Source of the DNA: Cryomorphaceae bacterium
GTDB lineage: Bacteria; Bacteroidota; Bacteroidia; Flavobacteriales; Schleiferiaceae
Assembly: GCA_024639785.1 (NCBI GenBank)
Contig: JAHEGI010000003.1
Location: forward strand, 1-64,000
Direction of reading: 5' to 3'
DNA length: 64,000 bases
Positions 18,448 through 26,000 of the stretch are shown piece by piece (position 1 is the stretch's first letter; each line of letters starts with the position of its first letter). The notes under the pieces are model-generated. The model had not been told where the DNA came from, ran no database searches, and saw only the letters and a list, made by a program, of their open reading frames with translations. The position numbers were made by a program, and so were the translations under genes.

Positions 18448-19248
18448 TTAGGCGACGTTTTGGTTTAATGCCGTCCGGAGTGCGCGCACTTCTTGCTGCA
18501 GCGCGTCGAGGCGATTTAGAACAGCGTCATCACCTCCAAACTTAGCGGAGAGGTCCCACTGGATACTCCCCTCTACTTTCCAAACCTCTAAGAGGTCCTC
18601 AACATGTACGCGGTAGGGCGCATAGATTGGATTATCTGAAATGAGTTCGATTTCTCCAGAGGAAAGAATGTGATTGCTTGCTCGCTTGAATACAACGCCT
18701 TGGTCCTGAGTGAGAAATACGTAGAGTTCTCCTGTTTTAATGGAATGCCAATCCTGTATATAGCTAGAAATCACATATGAACCCGGGAGAAATGGAAGCA
18801 TGCTGTCTCCTTGAATTTGGAATACGCGTCGAGTTTCCTCGGAGGATAGTTCGGGAATGGGCAATGAAAACTGAGGGAGCGCTTCAACGAAGTCAATATC
18901 TCCATAGCCCCCAAGGTAGCCGGCAGCAGCCTTGACAGGAACGAGGGAGATGCGCTCCCGGTTACTCTCTGGATCAATCGGCACGGCTAGCACGCGTAAT
19001 TTTCGGCCAGCGAGGCGCTCTGCATCGACATCCTTAGAGGGTGATGCTGGGTCTGTGCCGCCGACTAAATCATCGAGACTTGTTTGAAACACACGGGAAA
19101 AAGCCATGAGGGTCTCTAGCTTGGGCTCAGCCCTCCCCTCTTCGTAAGATCCAATTAATGATCGCTTAACTCCTACTCTATCAGCAAGTTGCTGCTGAGT
19201 CCATCCGTTTTTTTTGCGAAGTGATTTCAGGCTATTTGCGAGCTCCAT
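18448..19248 (-). CDS. LexA-like repressor: XRE HTH fused to S24 peptidase
   Basis: This 266-residue repressor has an N-terminal XRE helix-turn-helix (1-60: WTQQQLADRVGVKRSLIGSYEEGRAEPK) and a C-terminal S24 autoprotease. The cleavage dipeptide Ala109-Gly110 lies in KAAAGYLGGYGD. The catalytic dyad is Ser149 in QGDSMLPFLPG and Lys188 in VVFKRAS. By family knowledge, RecA-ssDNA filaments would trigger self-cleavage and de-repress targets. It heads an operon with dinB, and a pair of palindromes overlaps its own likely -7 region, which suggests autoregulation. The fold and catalytic residues are seen directly; SOS control is inferred. Confidence 0.93.
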   Translation of the reverse strand: MELANSLKSLRKKNGWTQQQLADRVGVKRSLIGSYEEGRAEPKLETLMAFSRVFQTSLDDLVGGTDPASPSKDVDAERLAGRKLRVLAVPIDPESNRERISLVPVKAAAGYLGGYGDIDFVEALPQFSLPIPELSSEETRRVFQIQGDSMLPFLPGSYVISSYIQDWHSIKTGELYVFLTQDQGVVFKRASNHILSSGEIELISDNPIYAPYRVHVEDLLEVWKVEGSIQWDLSAKFGGDDAVLNRLDALQQEVRALRTALNQNVA

Positions 19249-19257
19249 CTTATTTTA

Positions 19258-19302
19258 CTAATTAAATTAGAATACTAAATTAGTTAGTAATTAGCGATTG
19301 TG
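19258..19302 (-). promoter_or_regulatory. promoter and candidate operator of the S24-dinB operon
   Basis: Two palindromes, CTAATT-A-AATTAG (19258-19270) and ACTAA-A-TTAGT (19274-19284), have centres 15 bp apart, and further TTAG half-sites run to 19294. On the minus strand the second contains TAATTTAG, one mismatch from TAnnTTTG, with a TTTG 20 bases upstream as -33. A repressor bound here would cover the -7. The likely binder is the S24 protein itself. Confidence 0.55.
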
Positions 19303-19311
19303 CAAATTTTT

Positions 19312-20559
19312 TTAGTCAGAATGTAGCGGACTATCTACCATGGCATGCCCCGCAAGCCATGCTCCAGTCCATGCTGCTTGGAAATTAAATCCACCCGTTA
19401 ATGCATCTATATCTAACACCTCCCCGGCAAAAAATAAGCCTGGCTGCAAGCGGCTCTCGAAAGTTTGAAAGTTCACTTCTTCCAGCGCGATCCCCCCTGC
19501 CGTAACGAATTCTTCCTTAAACGTGCTCTTGTCGACTACTTGAAAACTAGATTCGGTCAGCGTTTCTGACAAGCGGCGAACGACGGGCTTACTTAAATCA
19601 GACCAATTAGCCGTTTCGGGGATGCGAGCATGGGTACAAAGTGCCTTCCAAAGCCGGAGAGGCAAGCCATACAGAGCGTTTGAAATTACGCGCTTACGCT
19701 GAAAATCAAAGTCCTTACGGTGTCCATTGAGCTCTTCAAACAGGTCTTCAGCATCCATATTTGGGACCCAATCAACATAGATGTTGAAACGATAGTCTTG
19801 CTTGGCCATCCAACGGGCGCCAAAAGAAGAGAGCTTGAGTACCGCAGGTCCACTGAGCCCCCAATGGGTAATTAACAAGGGGCCCTCCGTTTCAAAACCA
19901 CCCACGGGCAGCGTAATACGTGCGCTAGGAACAGAAACACCCGCCAAATCTTTCAGGCGCGGGTCGCGAATGTTGAAGGTAAAGAGGGATGCCACGGGAG
20001 AAATGATGCGATGTCCCATGTTTTGGACACTATCCCACATGCGTTTGGAGCTGCCAGTAGCCAAGAGGATCCGATCATAGTACTTGGTTTCGCCAGAGTC
20101 CAAAACAAGATCAAACCCACCATCTTCCCGAGGATCAATCCTTTTCGCGCCTGACTTTAAATGAAATTCTACCCCTGCCCGTTCAGCAAATTCTAATAGA
20201 CAATTGGCAATGCTTGAGGATTGATTTGACACCGGAAAAACTCGACCATCATCCTCGATTTTCAAATCGACCCCACGGTCAGTAAACCACTCCATGGTGT
20301 CGCCGCATGCAAATTTGTGAAATGGTCCAAGCAATTCTCGCTGGCCACGAGGGTAATATTCAACAAGTTCATGCGGATCAAAGCAACCGTGAGTCACATT
20401 GCAGCGTCCGCCGCCTGAAATAAGCACCTTGCCCAGCAAGGTGCTTGATTTTTCAAAGACATGAATCTGTGAATCAGGTGAGGCCTCTCCAGCGGCAATG
20501 GCAGCAAAGACACCGGCGGCTCCTCCACCAAGAATAGCGATTGAATATGAAGCACTCAC
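19312..20559 (-). CDS. HI0933/YhiN-family FAD-dependent oxidoreductase
   Basis: This 415-residue flavoprotein belongs to the HI0933/BaiN-like group, whose physiological substrate is mostly unknown. The dinucleotide fold GGGAAG (11-16) is followed by the family signature LISGGGRCNVTHG. The C-terminal FAD block TGGFNFQAAWTGAWLAGHAM is also typical. The start is a GTG at 20559: MSASYSIAIL follows, and an exact -7 element TAATTTTG ends only 4 bases before it, so a leaderless mRNA is expected. It ends 63 bases upstream of the S24 repressor gene. Confidence 0.9.
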   Translation of the reverse strand: MSASYSIAILGGGAAGVFAAIAAGEASPDSQIHVFEKSSTLLGKVLISGGGRCNVTHGCFDPHELVEYYPRGQRELLGPFHKFACGDTMEWFTDRGVDLKIEDDGRVFPVSNQSSSIANCLLEFAERAGVEFHLKSGAKRIDPREDGGFDLVLDSGETKYYDRILLATGSSKRMWDSVQNMGHRIISPVASLFTFNIRDPRLKDLAGVSVPSARITLPVGGFETEGPLLITHWGLSGPAVLKLSSFGARWMAKQDYRFNIYVDWVPNMDAEDLFEELNGHRKDFDFQRKRVISNALYGLPLRLWKALCTHARIPETANWSDLSKPVVRRLSETLTESSFQVVDKSTFKEEFVTAGGIALEEVNFQTFESRLQPGLFFAGEVLDIDALTGGFNFQAAWTGAWLAGHAMVDSPLHSD

Positions 20560-20563
20560 CTGA

Positions 20564-20571
20564 CAAAATTA
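20564..20571 (-). promoter_or_regulatory. -7 element abutting the HI0933-family gene
   Basis: TAATTTTG on the minus strand matches TAnnTTTG exactly, and 4 bases separate it from the GTG start. Confidence 0.6.
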
Positions 20572-20588
20572 CGGGGATTCTTCTCAGT

Positions 20589-20972
20589 TCAATGCCCCCA
20601 AATCACTGGGGGCGGAATATCCGCTTTGCGGATTTTGATGAAGCGCCCGCTTTGTTCGAAATATTCCAAGTCATAGAGGCCATAGCACATGGTTCCATCC
20701 TCGAGCAAATCCATACCGGTGGCGTATTTCGGATTAAACCCTTGCATTAGTAGCTCGTCCTTCGATACCAGGTCCTGCCCAGAGTTAAAATGTTCGGCGA
20801 GAACACCATAATTCTGCTTGAGGCTGCGATGGTAGGGGCGGCATATTTTATTGGCATCCATCATGCGGGCATTGTGATAAGAATTACGGCAACCATCGTC
20901 GCAATATTTCTTGTCCGCGCGCCCCACAAGCGGCAATCCGCACTGGAGGCAATAAGTTTGATTTCGTTTCAT
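20589..20972 (-). CDS. small zinc-ribbon protein of unknown function
   Basis: This 127-residue protein carries an N-terminal zinc ribbon: CLQC (residues 8-11) and CDDGC about 13 residues later. The remainder (helical, then NPKYATGMDLLEDGTMCYGLYDLEYFE) has no motif I know. Similar short proteins occur as hypotheticals in Bacteroidota. It is 29 bases upstream of the flavoprotein gene on the same strand; that gene has its own -7 element in the gap. The 177 bases between this gene and divergent ssb hold repeated TTTGTAAA boxes. Confidence 0.7.
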   Translation of the reverse strand: MKRNQTYCLQCGLPLVGRADKKYCDDGCRNSYHNARMMDANKICRPYHRSLKQNYGVLAEHFNSGQDLVSKDELLMQGFNPKYATGMDLLEDGTMCYGLYDLEYFEQSGRFIKIRKADIPPPVIWGH

Positions 20973-21039
20973 TGTTTCGTCTTGTTATGTGATATGAGTT
21001 AACTGCAGGCAATTTATAGAGTGTCATTTGAGATACTTG

Positions 21040-21085
21040 TTTGTAAACGGATATACTTATTTACACAATTATTAACATTTGTAAA
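21040..21085. repeat. three TTTGTAAA/TTTACA half-sites upstream of ssb
   Basis: TTTGTAAA occurs at 21040-21047 and 21078-21085, with the inverted TTTACA at 21060-21065 between them. The arrangement looks like an operator in the divergent region between the zinc-ribbon gene and ssb. No exact -7 element is seen for either gene; GATTTTTG at 21118 is a near match for ssb. Confidence 0.35.
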
Positions 21086-21149
21086 TCAATGCTACCGAAT
21101 GAGCGTTTTCCGGTGTGGATTTTTGGTTGAAATCAATACAAACATCCAA

Positions 21150-21506
21150 ATGGCAAACATGAAAAATCGAATCACCCTCATTGGTCGGGTTGGGCAAGCT
21201 CCGGAAAGCAAAACCTTTGACTCAGGTAAAATGCGCTGTCAATTCTCGATGGCTACCCATGAGAAGATTAAATCGACTGAGGGAGCGCTGCGCGAAGACA
21301 CACAATGGCACTCCATTGTCCTCTGGGGACCCATGGCTCAAATTGCTGAAAGTTATCTACGGAAAGGCGACTTGTGCGCCCTCGAAGGCAAGCTAGTCTA
21401 CCGGAGCTATGAAGATGCTCAAGGGCAAACGGTTTATCGCACAGAAATACTGGGCAATGACCTTCAATTATTAAGTCCAAAGTCCTCGGAAATGCCGAAA
21501 GAATGA
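21150..21506 (+). CDS. ssb: single-stranded DNA-binding protein, short form
   Basis: This 118-residue OB-fold protein starts MANMKNRITLIGRVGQAPE, then shows QFSMATHEK, DTQWHSIVLWG and YLRKGDLCALEGKLVYRSYED, all normal SSB features. SSB coats single-stranded DNA during replication and repair. The protein ends at LQLLSPKSSEMPKE and lacks the acidic DDxPF-type tip that recruits partner proteins. It may therefore be a secondary SSB. An in-frame ATG at 21159 is also possible; codons further upstream add unrelated residues. The 3' end overlaps the convergent carboxypeptidase gene by 43 bases. Confidence 0.9.
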   Translation: MANMKNRITLIGRVGQAPESKTFDSGKMRCQFSMATHEKIKSTEGALREDTQWHSIVLWGPMAQIAESYLRKGDLCALEGKLVYRSYEDAQGQTVYRTEILGNDLQLLSPKSSEMPKE

Positions 21507-22504
21507 ATTTGATCCAGGGTTAATACGGTGCCAAGCTCAAGATGTGTAAGTGATTGTTTACAATGACTTTCCTTCCAGCTTGGCATTGTGTGCTCTATAG
21601 AATCTACCAGCCAGTGCGCATAGTACACGCCCTGCTGAACGGATTCATGCAGACGTAGATGAATACAGCCTTCTGCATGGTGGATGAGCCATTCATTAGC
21701 TGGGCTTTCGTTCATCGATAAATTCTCGTACGCTGACGTGTCTAGGTCCAAATTTTCCCAACCTGGCAGTTTATCTAGCTCTTCCAGCAATTCACCTAGC
21801 TGAGCCGCTACCGAGGACCTCGACCAATCATGCAAGCCTATGCCTGTTTCGAATGTAATCGAAGCAACGCCTTGTTCCTGGAAAAATTCTCCAAAAGCGT
21901 TGGGATAGAATTGATCGTCAAATCGAGCCACTCCCCCAGCCCACTTCACTTTCAAAGTTTTCGCCCATTTGGCGAGTACTCTTTTGGCCCGTTGTTGTGC
22001 ATTATTCTGCGCCAGATTAGGTGTCAAAGGGTGTCCTTTGGGCGCAAGTAAAGAGAAGCTCGCAGGCTGCTTCCCTCCTTTCGGAAAAAAACGTGGCCGT
22101 TGGTCATGCAAATTGAGCACCAGTTCAGGCTGAAACGCTTCATAAGCAGCCACTAAGGCCTTGGCTTCCGCACTAACTTGATTTCGGGCATCCCGATTGA
22201 CGTCAATCCCTTGGGCATTCAATCGGGTAAACGCTTCGGCCCCATCTGGATTGAGTATAGGAATGAGTAAGTAACTGGATTCAAGGTCGGCGACCGCCAT
22301 AAGCTGAAGTAGGGCCTCAAAGCCTGTGGGCTCGTTGCCATGCATGAGGGACCAGGCCATAATTCGCTTGGAGCCAACACCTTGTTGAAATGCGATAATC
22401 GGTCGACCTTCGAACGAAGTACCCACGACATGTTCTGTCCACGCTCCTTTCAGGGCAAGCGAACGAACGCGCTCGAGACGAAGATTAAAAGATTGATAAC
22501 GCAC
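21464..22504 (-). CDS. M14-family zinc carboxypeptidase-like protein
   Basis: This 346-residue protein has the M14 zinc and catalytic residues. HGNE supplies His55 and Glu58, NLHDQ supplies His133, and the general base is Glu219 in TFETG. NPDGAEAFTRLNAQGIDVNRD supplies the substrate-binding Arg and Asn. There is no signal peptide, so it may act in the cytoplasm on peptides or acyl-amino acids. The start is a GTG at 22504, 4 bases after an exact -7 element. The gene overlaps ssb at its 3' end and is divergent from the phosphatase gene. Confidence 0.88.
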   Translation of the reverse strand: MRYQSFNLRLERVRSLALKGAWTEHVVGTSFEGRPIIAFQQGVGSKRIMAWSLMHGNEPTGFEALLQLMAVADLESSYLLIPILNPDGAEAFTRLNAQGIDVNRDARNQVSAEAKALVAAYEAFQPELVLNLHDQRPRFFPKGGKQPASFSLLAPKGHPLTPNLAQNNAQQRAKRVLAKWAKTLKVKWAGGVARFDDQFYPNAFGEFFQEQGVASITFETGIGLHDWSRSSVAAQLGELLEELDKLPGWENLDLDTSAYENLSMNESPANEWLIHHAEGCIHLRLHESVQQGVYYAHWLVDSIEHTMPSWKESHCKQSLTHLELGTVLTLDQIHSFGISEDFGLNN

Positions 22505-22508
22505 GATT

Positions 22509-22516
22509 CAAATGTA
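22509..22516 (-). promoter_or_regulatory. -7 element abutting the carboxypeptidase start
   Basis: TACATTTG on the minus strand is an exact match, 4 bases before the GTG start. The facing gene has GATGTTTG (22543-22550), one mismatch, also 4 bases before its ATG. Confidence 0.6.
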
Positions 22517-22554
22517 CGCAGCTACAATTGCTCTTCTTGCCCGATGTTTGTGAA

Positions 22555-23511
22555 ATGAAAAAGACCATCATCTTCGCCGCGCTATGGATTTCAGTGAATG
22601 CCGCGGCCCAGCCAATTACATTTTGCGCAGGTAGCTGTGCGGACCTGCGCAATGATGAAGCAGAGTCCATCTTCCTGGAAATAGCGAAAGAAGAGAAGTC
22701 ATTTTTCCTTTGGCTTGGAGACAACCTCTACTTCAAAAAGGAGGATTGGCAAGGTGAATCCGAGATGCGCCAAGCCTATGAGCGCCGATTTTCCGCCTCT
22801 GCCCCAGTAAAGGCCCTACTCCAAAGTAGCCGTCAACTAGCGATATATGACGATCATGACTTCGGCCCGAATGATTCGGACTCTTCTTTTGTTGGTCGTC
22901 GTCAAAGTGCTCGTGTTTTTGCAGAGCACTGGATGGAAACACCCACACAGGTAGATAAATTCGGCGACATTCGATGGGCTGAACGCTATGGCTCCACATT
23001 GATGATTGGGCTAGATGACCGTTTTCACCGGGGGCCGGTTGGGACCCAAATCCTAGGTAAAAGTCAATTGAATTGGTTAGCGGAAACCTTGGCCGAGCAT
23101 TCCGATGCCTCTATTGTATTTATCGCCATTGGCTCACAAGTATTGAATGATGCCGAGGTATTTGAGAATTATGCGCGTTTTGCGGAACGTGAGGAATTTT
23201 TAGAGCTCTGCGCTCGGGCCAGCATGCCGATCGTATTTCTAACAGGCGACCGTCACCATGGAGAGATTAGCCAGAAGAAGGTGAATGGGGTAACGTTGAC
23301 CGAGATTACCGCTTCACCGCTGACCTCTACTACACACAACCCGAGTAAGGAAGAACTGAAGGCCAACCGGTCCCTTTTGAAGAATAGCCTGGTGAGCGAA
23401 GCCCATTATGCTCGAATCCATTGGGATGGCCAATCGGAATTAACGGTTGATTTGGTCAACAAAGAGGGTGTTACATTAGTTAACAAATTATTGAAATTGC
23501 TACCTTTGTAG
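22555..23511 (+). CDS. PhoD-like secreted phosphatase/phosphodiesterase
   Basis: This 318-residue exported protein has a signal peptide (MKKTIIFAALWISVNAAAQ) and PhoD-family metallophosphatase motifs: CAGSCADL, LWLGDNLYF, YDDHDFGPNDSD and the final GDRHHGEIS. PhoD-type enzymes release phosphate from diesters and need Ca and Fe. The start at 22555 is set by the signal peptide and a near-consensus -7 (GATGTTTG) 4 bases upstream; an ATG at 22528 lies before that element. Its stop codon falls inside the promoter of the next gene. Confidence 0.88.
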   Translation: MKKTIIFAALWISVNAAAQPITFCAGSCADLRNDEAESIFLEIAKEEKSFFLWLGDNLYFKKEDWQGESEMRQAYERRFSASAPVKALLQSSRQLAIYDDHDFGPNDSDSSFVGRRQSARVFAEHWMETPTQVDKFGDIRWAERYGSTLMIGLDDRFHRGPVGTQILGKSQLNWLAETLAEHSDASIVFIAIGSQVLNDAEVFENYARFAEREEFLELCARASMPIVFLTGDRHHGEISQKKVNGVTLTEITASPLTSTTHNPSKEELKANRSLLKNSLVSEAHYARIHWDGQSELTVDLVNKEGVTLVNKLLKLLPL

Positions 23512-23512
23512 C
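23499..23512 (+). promoter_or_regulatory. small XRE gene promoter inside an inverted repeat
   Basis: The exact -7 TACCTTTG (23501-23508) lies within GCTAC-CTTT-GTAGC, a perfect 5-bp inverted repeat. The TAG of that repeat is also the phosphatase stop codon. The ATG of the regulator is 7 bases after the -7 element. The repeat could be the regulator's own operator. Confidence 0.5.
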
Positions 23513-23515
23513 ACC

Positions 23516-23860
23516 ATGCCTGGAGAAGTTTACCCCGAAAATCAGCGACTAATTACTTGGATGCAGTCTAAGGGGCTCAACGCCTCTCAGTTAGCGGATC
23601 GGCTCGGCACATCCCGAGCGACAATTTCACATGTTGTGAATGGTCGAAATAAACTCAGCCTCACGTTAGCACAGTCCTTGACTCGGGAATTTCCGGACTT
23701 TGACCTCTACTATGTGGTCATGGGGAACTCAAAAGAGTACCCTAGCAGAGTGCAGGATGCAGCGGGGAGCGCACCTACCTCCTATCAAACGGGTATTGAG
23801 ACCATCATCCTCATTGAAGGGGATCATTTTGAGATAAAAACTCGGCGCCCATTGCTGTAA
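23516..23860 (+). CDS. small XRE-family helix-turn-helix regulator
   Basis: This 114-residue protein has an XRE HTH at residues 10-60 (LITWMQSKGLNASQLADRLGTSRATISHVVNGRNKLSL). A short C-terminal part follows (FDLYYVVMGNSKEY) with no sensory domain I can name. It probably represses its own promoter and perhaps neighbours. It begins 4 bases after the phosphatase stop, but the -7 element in that junction suggests separate transcription. The downstream SRPBCC gene is 30 bases away. Confidence 0.88.
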   Translation: MPGEVYPENQRLITWMQSKGLNASQLADRLGTSRATISHVVNGRNKLSLTLAQSLTREFPDFDLYYVVMGNSKEYPSRVQDAAGSAPTSYQTGIETIILIEGDHFEIKTRRPLL

Positions 23861-23890
23861 ACCATTCGCCCATCCTGCGGTTAAAGGGTC

Positions 23891-24343
23891 ATGTATCTCA
23901 TTGAACGCAGTCAAGACTTGCCCATTTCCTTAGAGGAAGCGTGGGCTTTCTTCTCCTCTCCTCATAATTTGGCCAAAATCACTCCCAAAAACTTGGGCTT
24001 TGTGGTTCTAGGAAAGATTCCTGATCAGATGTATGAAGGGCTTTTTATTCATTACAAAGTGTCCCCTTTGGCTGGGATTCCAATGAAGTGGACGACAGAG
24101 ATTACGCACATCCGCCCCATGCAATATTTCGTGGATGAGCAGCGGGTAGGCCCCTATTCCATTTGGCATCACGAGCATTTTTTTGAAGCGATCCCAGGTG
24201 GCGTACGAATGACAGATCGCGTCCACTACCAAGTCCCATTGGGGATTCTAGGGCGCATTGTACACCCCTTTCTTGTTCGCCCGCGATTAGAAGAAATCTT
24301 TTCCTTCCGATTCAAAGCCGCTGAGGAGCTCTTTGGGTCCTAA
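23891..24343 (+). CDS. SRPBCC (START-like) ligand-binding family protein
   Basis: This 150-residue protein has the SRPBCC/polyketide-cyclase pattern: SLEEAWAFFSSPHNLAKITPKNLGF, an antiparallel sheet (PMKWTTEITHIRP, YSIWHHEHFFEAIPGGVRMTDRVHY) and a long C-terminal helix. The fold binds hydrophobic ligands in a cavity; the ligand is unknown. It sits between an XRE regulator and a DUF2452 gene, all on the plus strand with short gaps. Confidence 0.82.
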   Translation: MYLIERSQDLPISLEEAWAFFSSPHNLAKITPKNLGFVVLGKIPDQMYEGLFIHYKVSPLAGIPMKWTTEITHIRPMQYFVDEQRVGPYSIWHHEHFFEAIPGGVRMTDRVHYQVPLGILGRIVHPFLVRPRLEEIFSFRFKAAEELFGS

Positions 24344-24352
24344 TTTTACCGC

Positions 24353-24790
24353 ATGGCAGAGTCCCTAAAGCAAAATCCCATAGACAAAGACAAGGTGGCC
24401 GATAACCCCGGTCTTTTGCCCTACGCTCACCACGTGGGAGGGGTACCCATTGTGCCCACGCAAGAAGGCATGCAGCGGTCATCGGCTTTGTCCTCTATGG
24501 ATTTCCAGACAGACCTTCAGCTTGGCCAAATCAAGGAACAGATGGAGCTTTTGGCGGAACAAGCGCGAAGCATTCAACGTCGAAAGCAAGTCTCTGAATG
24601 GATTTACAGCGCGAAGATTTCCTTTAAGCCAGAAGTTAATCATGTCTACCACCTTTATGAGCGAGAAGATGGCAGCTTCACCTTGTCGCTGCTGAGTCCA
24701 GAAGAATTTGCATCCAGTGCCCGACAGCTTGGGAGATTTGTCCACAGTGTGCGCCTGATGGGGGACCACACATGGCACATTGAGCGATAG
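24353..24790 (+). CDS. DUF2452 family protein
   Basis: This 145-residue soluble protein carries the DUF2452 signature DNPGLLPYAHHVGG, then a helical part (DLQLGQIKEQMELLAEQARSIQRRKQVSE) and HVYHLYEREDGSFTLSLLSPEEF. Its function is unknown; similar proteins occur in Bacteroidota. A near-consensus -7 (TAATTTTA) overlaps the previous stop codon and ends 4 bases before this ATG. Its TAG abuts the ATG of the next gene (TAGATG). Confidence 0.82.
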   Translation: MAESLKQNPIDKDKVADNPGLLPYAHHVGGVPIVPTQEGMQRSSALSSMDFQTDLQLGQIKEQMELLAEQARSIQRRKQVSEWIYSAKISFKPEVNHVYHLYEREDGSFTLSLLSPEEFASSARQLGRFVHSVRLMGDHTWHIER

Positions 24791-25450
24791 ATGGACCTTA
24801 CTGCTCCCGACGCCCTTCGAGATTCCCGCTTTGCACCCTGCAAAACGGAAGAAGCTAACCCACAGGAGATTTGGTTACTTCATGGCTATGCGAGCCATCA
24901 GGATGATTTATTTGGATTTGCACCCTATCTATCGAAAACCTTTGCGATTCGCTCGCTTCGAGCCACCCATCCGCTTGATTTTGGGGGCTATGCTTGGTAT
25001 GCACTTTCCTTTGATGAGCGGGGCATTCGACATACGAATGAAGAAGAAGCGCGGGATTCTATCGAGCGTGTAGCGGATGCTTTGCGATGGCATGCGCACG
25101 CCTTTCCGGAGTCCCCGAGGCCCATTCTTCTTGGTTTTTCTCAGGGAGGAATTTTGAGCAATGCCCTAGCGACCCTGTATCCCGACTTGATTCGGTCGGT
25201 GGCAGCCATTGCCAGTTACTTTCCCGTGGAGTGGGCGTTTATCCAATCTCCCCTGCACCCCGTACCACATTGGGTAGCTATTGGAACAGAGGATGGGGTG
25301 GTTCCCAGTGAACTATCCTTACCCAGTTATGAAAAGGCACGGGAGGATTTCGGTATTCCGCTTGAAGTTCACACCTACCCGATGCCCCACACGATCAGTC
25401 CAGCCTGCTTTAGCGATTTGCTTGTGTGGTTGAAGAATCAACTAGCCTAA
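24791..25450 (+). CDS. alpha/beta hydrolase, carboxylesterase (YpfH-like)
   Basis: This 219-residue serine hydrolase has the oxyanion-loop LLHGYAS, nucleophile Ser117 in GFSQGG, Asp168 in GTEDGVVP and His200 in PMPHTIS. It belongs to the phospholipase/carboxylesterase group acting on short acyl esters or thioesters; the natural substrate is unknown. There is no signal peptide. The start abuts the DUF2452 stop, and the 3' end overlaps convergent pnuC by 4 bases. Confidence 0.87.
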   Translation: MDLTAPDALRDSRFAPCKTEEANPQEIWLLHGYASHQDDLFGFAPYLSKTFAIRSLRATHPLDFGGYAWYALSFDERGIRHTNEEEARDSIERVADALRWHAHAFPESPRPILLGFSQGGILSNALATLYPDLIRSVAAIASYFPVEWAFIQSPLHPVPHWVAIGTEDGVVPSELSLPSYEKAREDFGIPLEVHTYPMPHTISPACFSDLLVWLKNQLA

Positions 25451-25995
25451 AGGCGGTCTTCGAGTTTCCAGGAGCGCAATCCCGCAAAGGCCAAGACCGT
25501 CATCAGGGCTGAATACGCCGCATAGATCGTCAAATCGCGCCAAAGACAAAGAAGGACCATGGCTAGATTGATTAGAATCCAGGCATGCCAATTTTGTAAG
25601 ATTCTTTTGGCTTGACCATAGGTCGCAAGAATGCTGAAAGTAAAAATACCAGAGTCAAGGATTGGGTTGGGATTGGAACTAAAACGTGCGAACACGTAAC
25701 TCAAGATCCCGGAAATGATTAGGCCGATACCCCCTATTTGAATGGCTGTAAAGAATGAAAGTGAAGTAATTGAAATCTGACGCGTTGGGAGTCCCCATTG
25801 GATCCACCCAAATACAGCCAATCCGGCATAGGCCAAATTGAGAGTCGATTCTAAGAACAGCTTCTGATCATAAAAGAGGATCACGGCCAATAAACAGCCC
25901 AAGAAACCGGCCGGCCATGCCCATCGCTTATGGCGAATGAGCCCTATGACATAGAGGAGATTAAACAGGGCAGAAAATCCTTCGACCCAGCGCAT
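25447..25995 (-). CDS. pnuC: nicotinamide mononucleotide/riboside transporter PnuC
   Basis: This 182-residue inner-membrane protein has about seven hydrophobic segments and the PnuC pattern: WVEGFSALFNLLYVIGLIRHKRWAWPAGFLG, LNLAYAGLAVFGWIQWG, and a C-terminal SALMTVLAFAGL-SWKLEDRL. PnuC transports NAD precursors by facilitated diffusion; some relatives move thiamine or riboflavin, so the substrate is not certain. It follows sucC by 5 bases and is probably co-transcribed with it. No NadR or thiamine kinase gene is adjacent. Confidence 0.88.
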   Translation of the reverse strand: MRWVEGFSALFNLLYVIGLIRHKRWAWPAGFLGCLLAVILFYDQKLFLESTLNLAYAGLAVFGWIQWGLPTRQISITSLSFFTAIQIGGIGLIISGILSYVFARFSSNPNPILDSGIFTFSILATYGQAKRILQNWHAWILINLAMVLLCLWRDLTIYAAYSALMTVLAFAGLRSWKLEDRL

Positions 25996-26000
25996 ACTCT

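Noticed and set aside
22528-22554. earlier ATG for the PhoD-like gene at 22528
   Set aside because: It would place nine residues ahead of a clean signal peptide and precede the -7 element.
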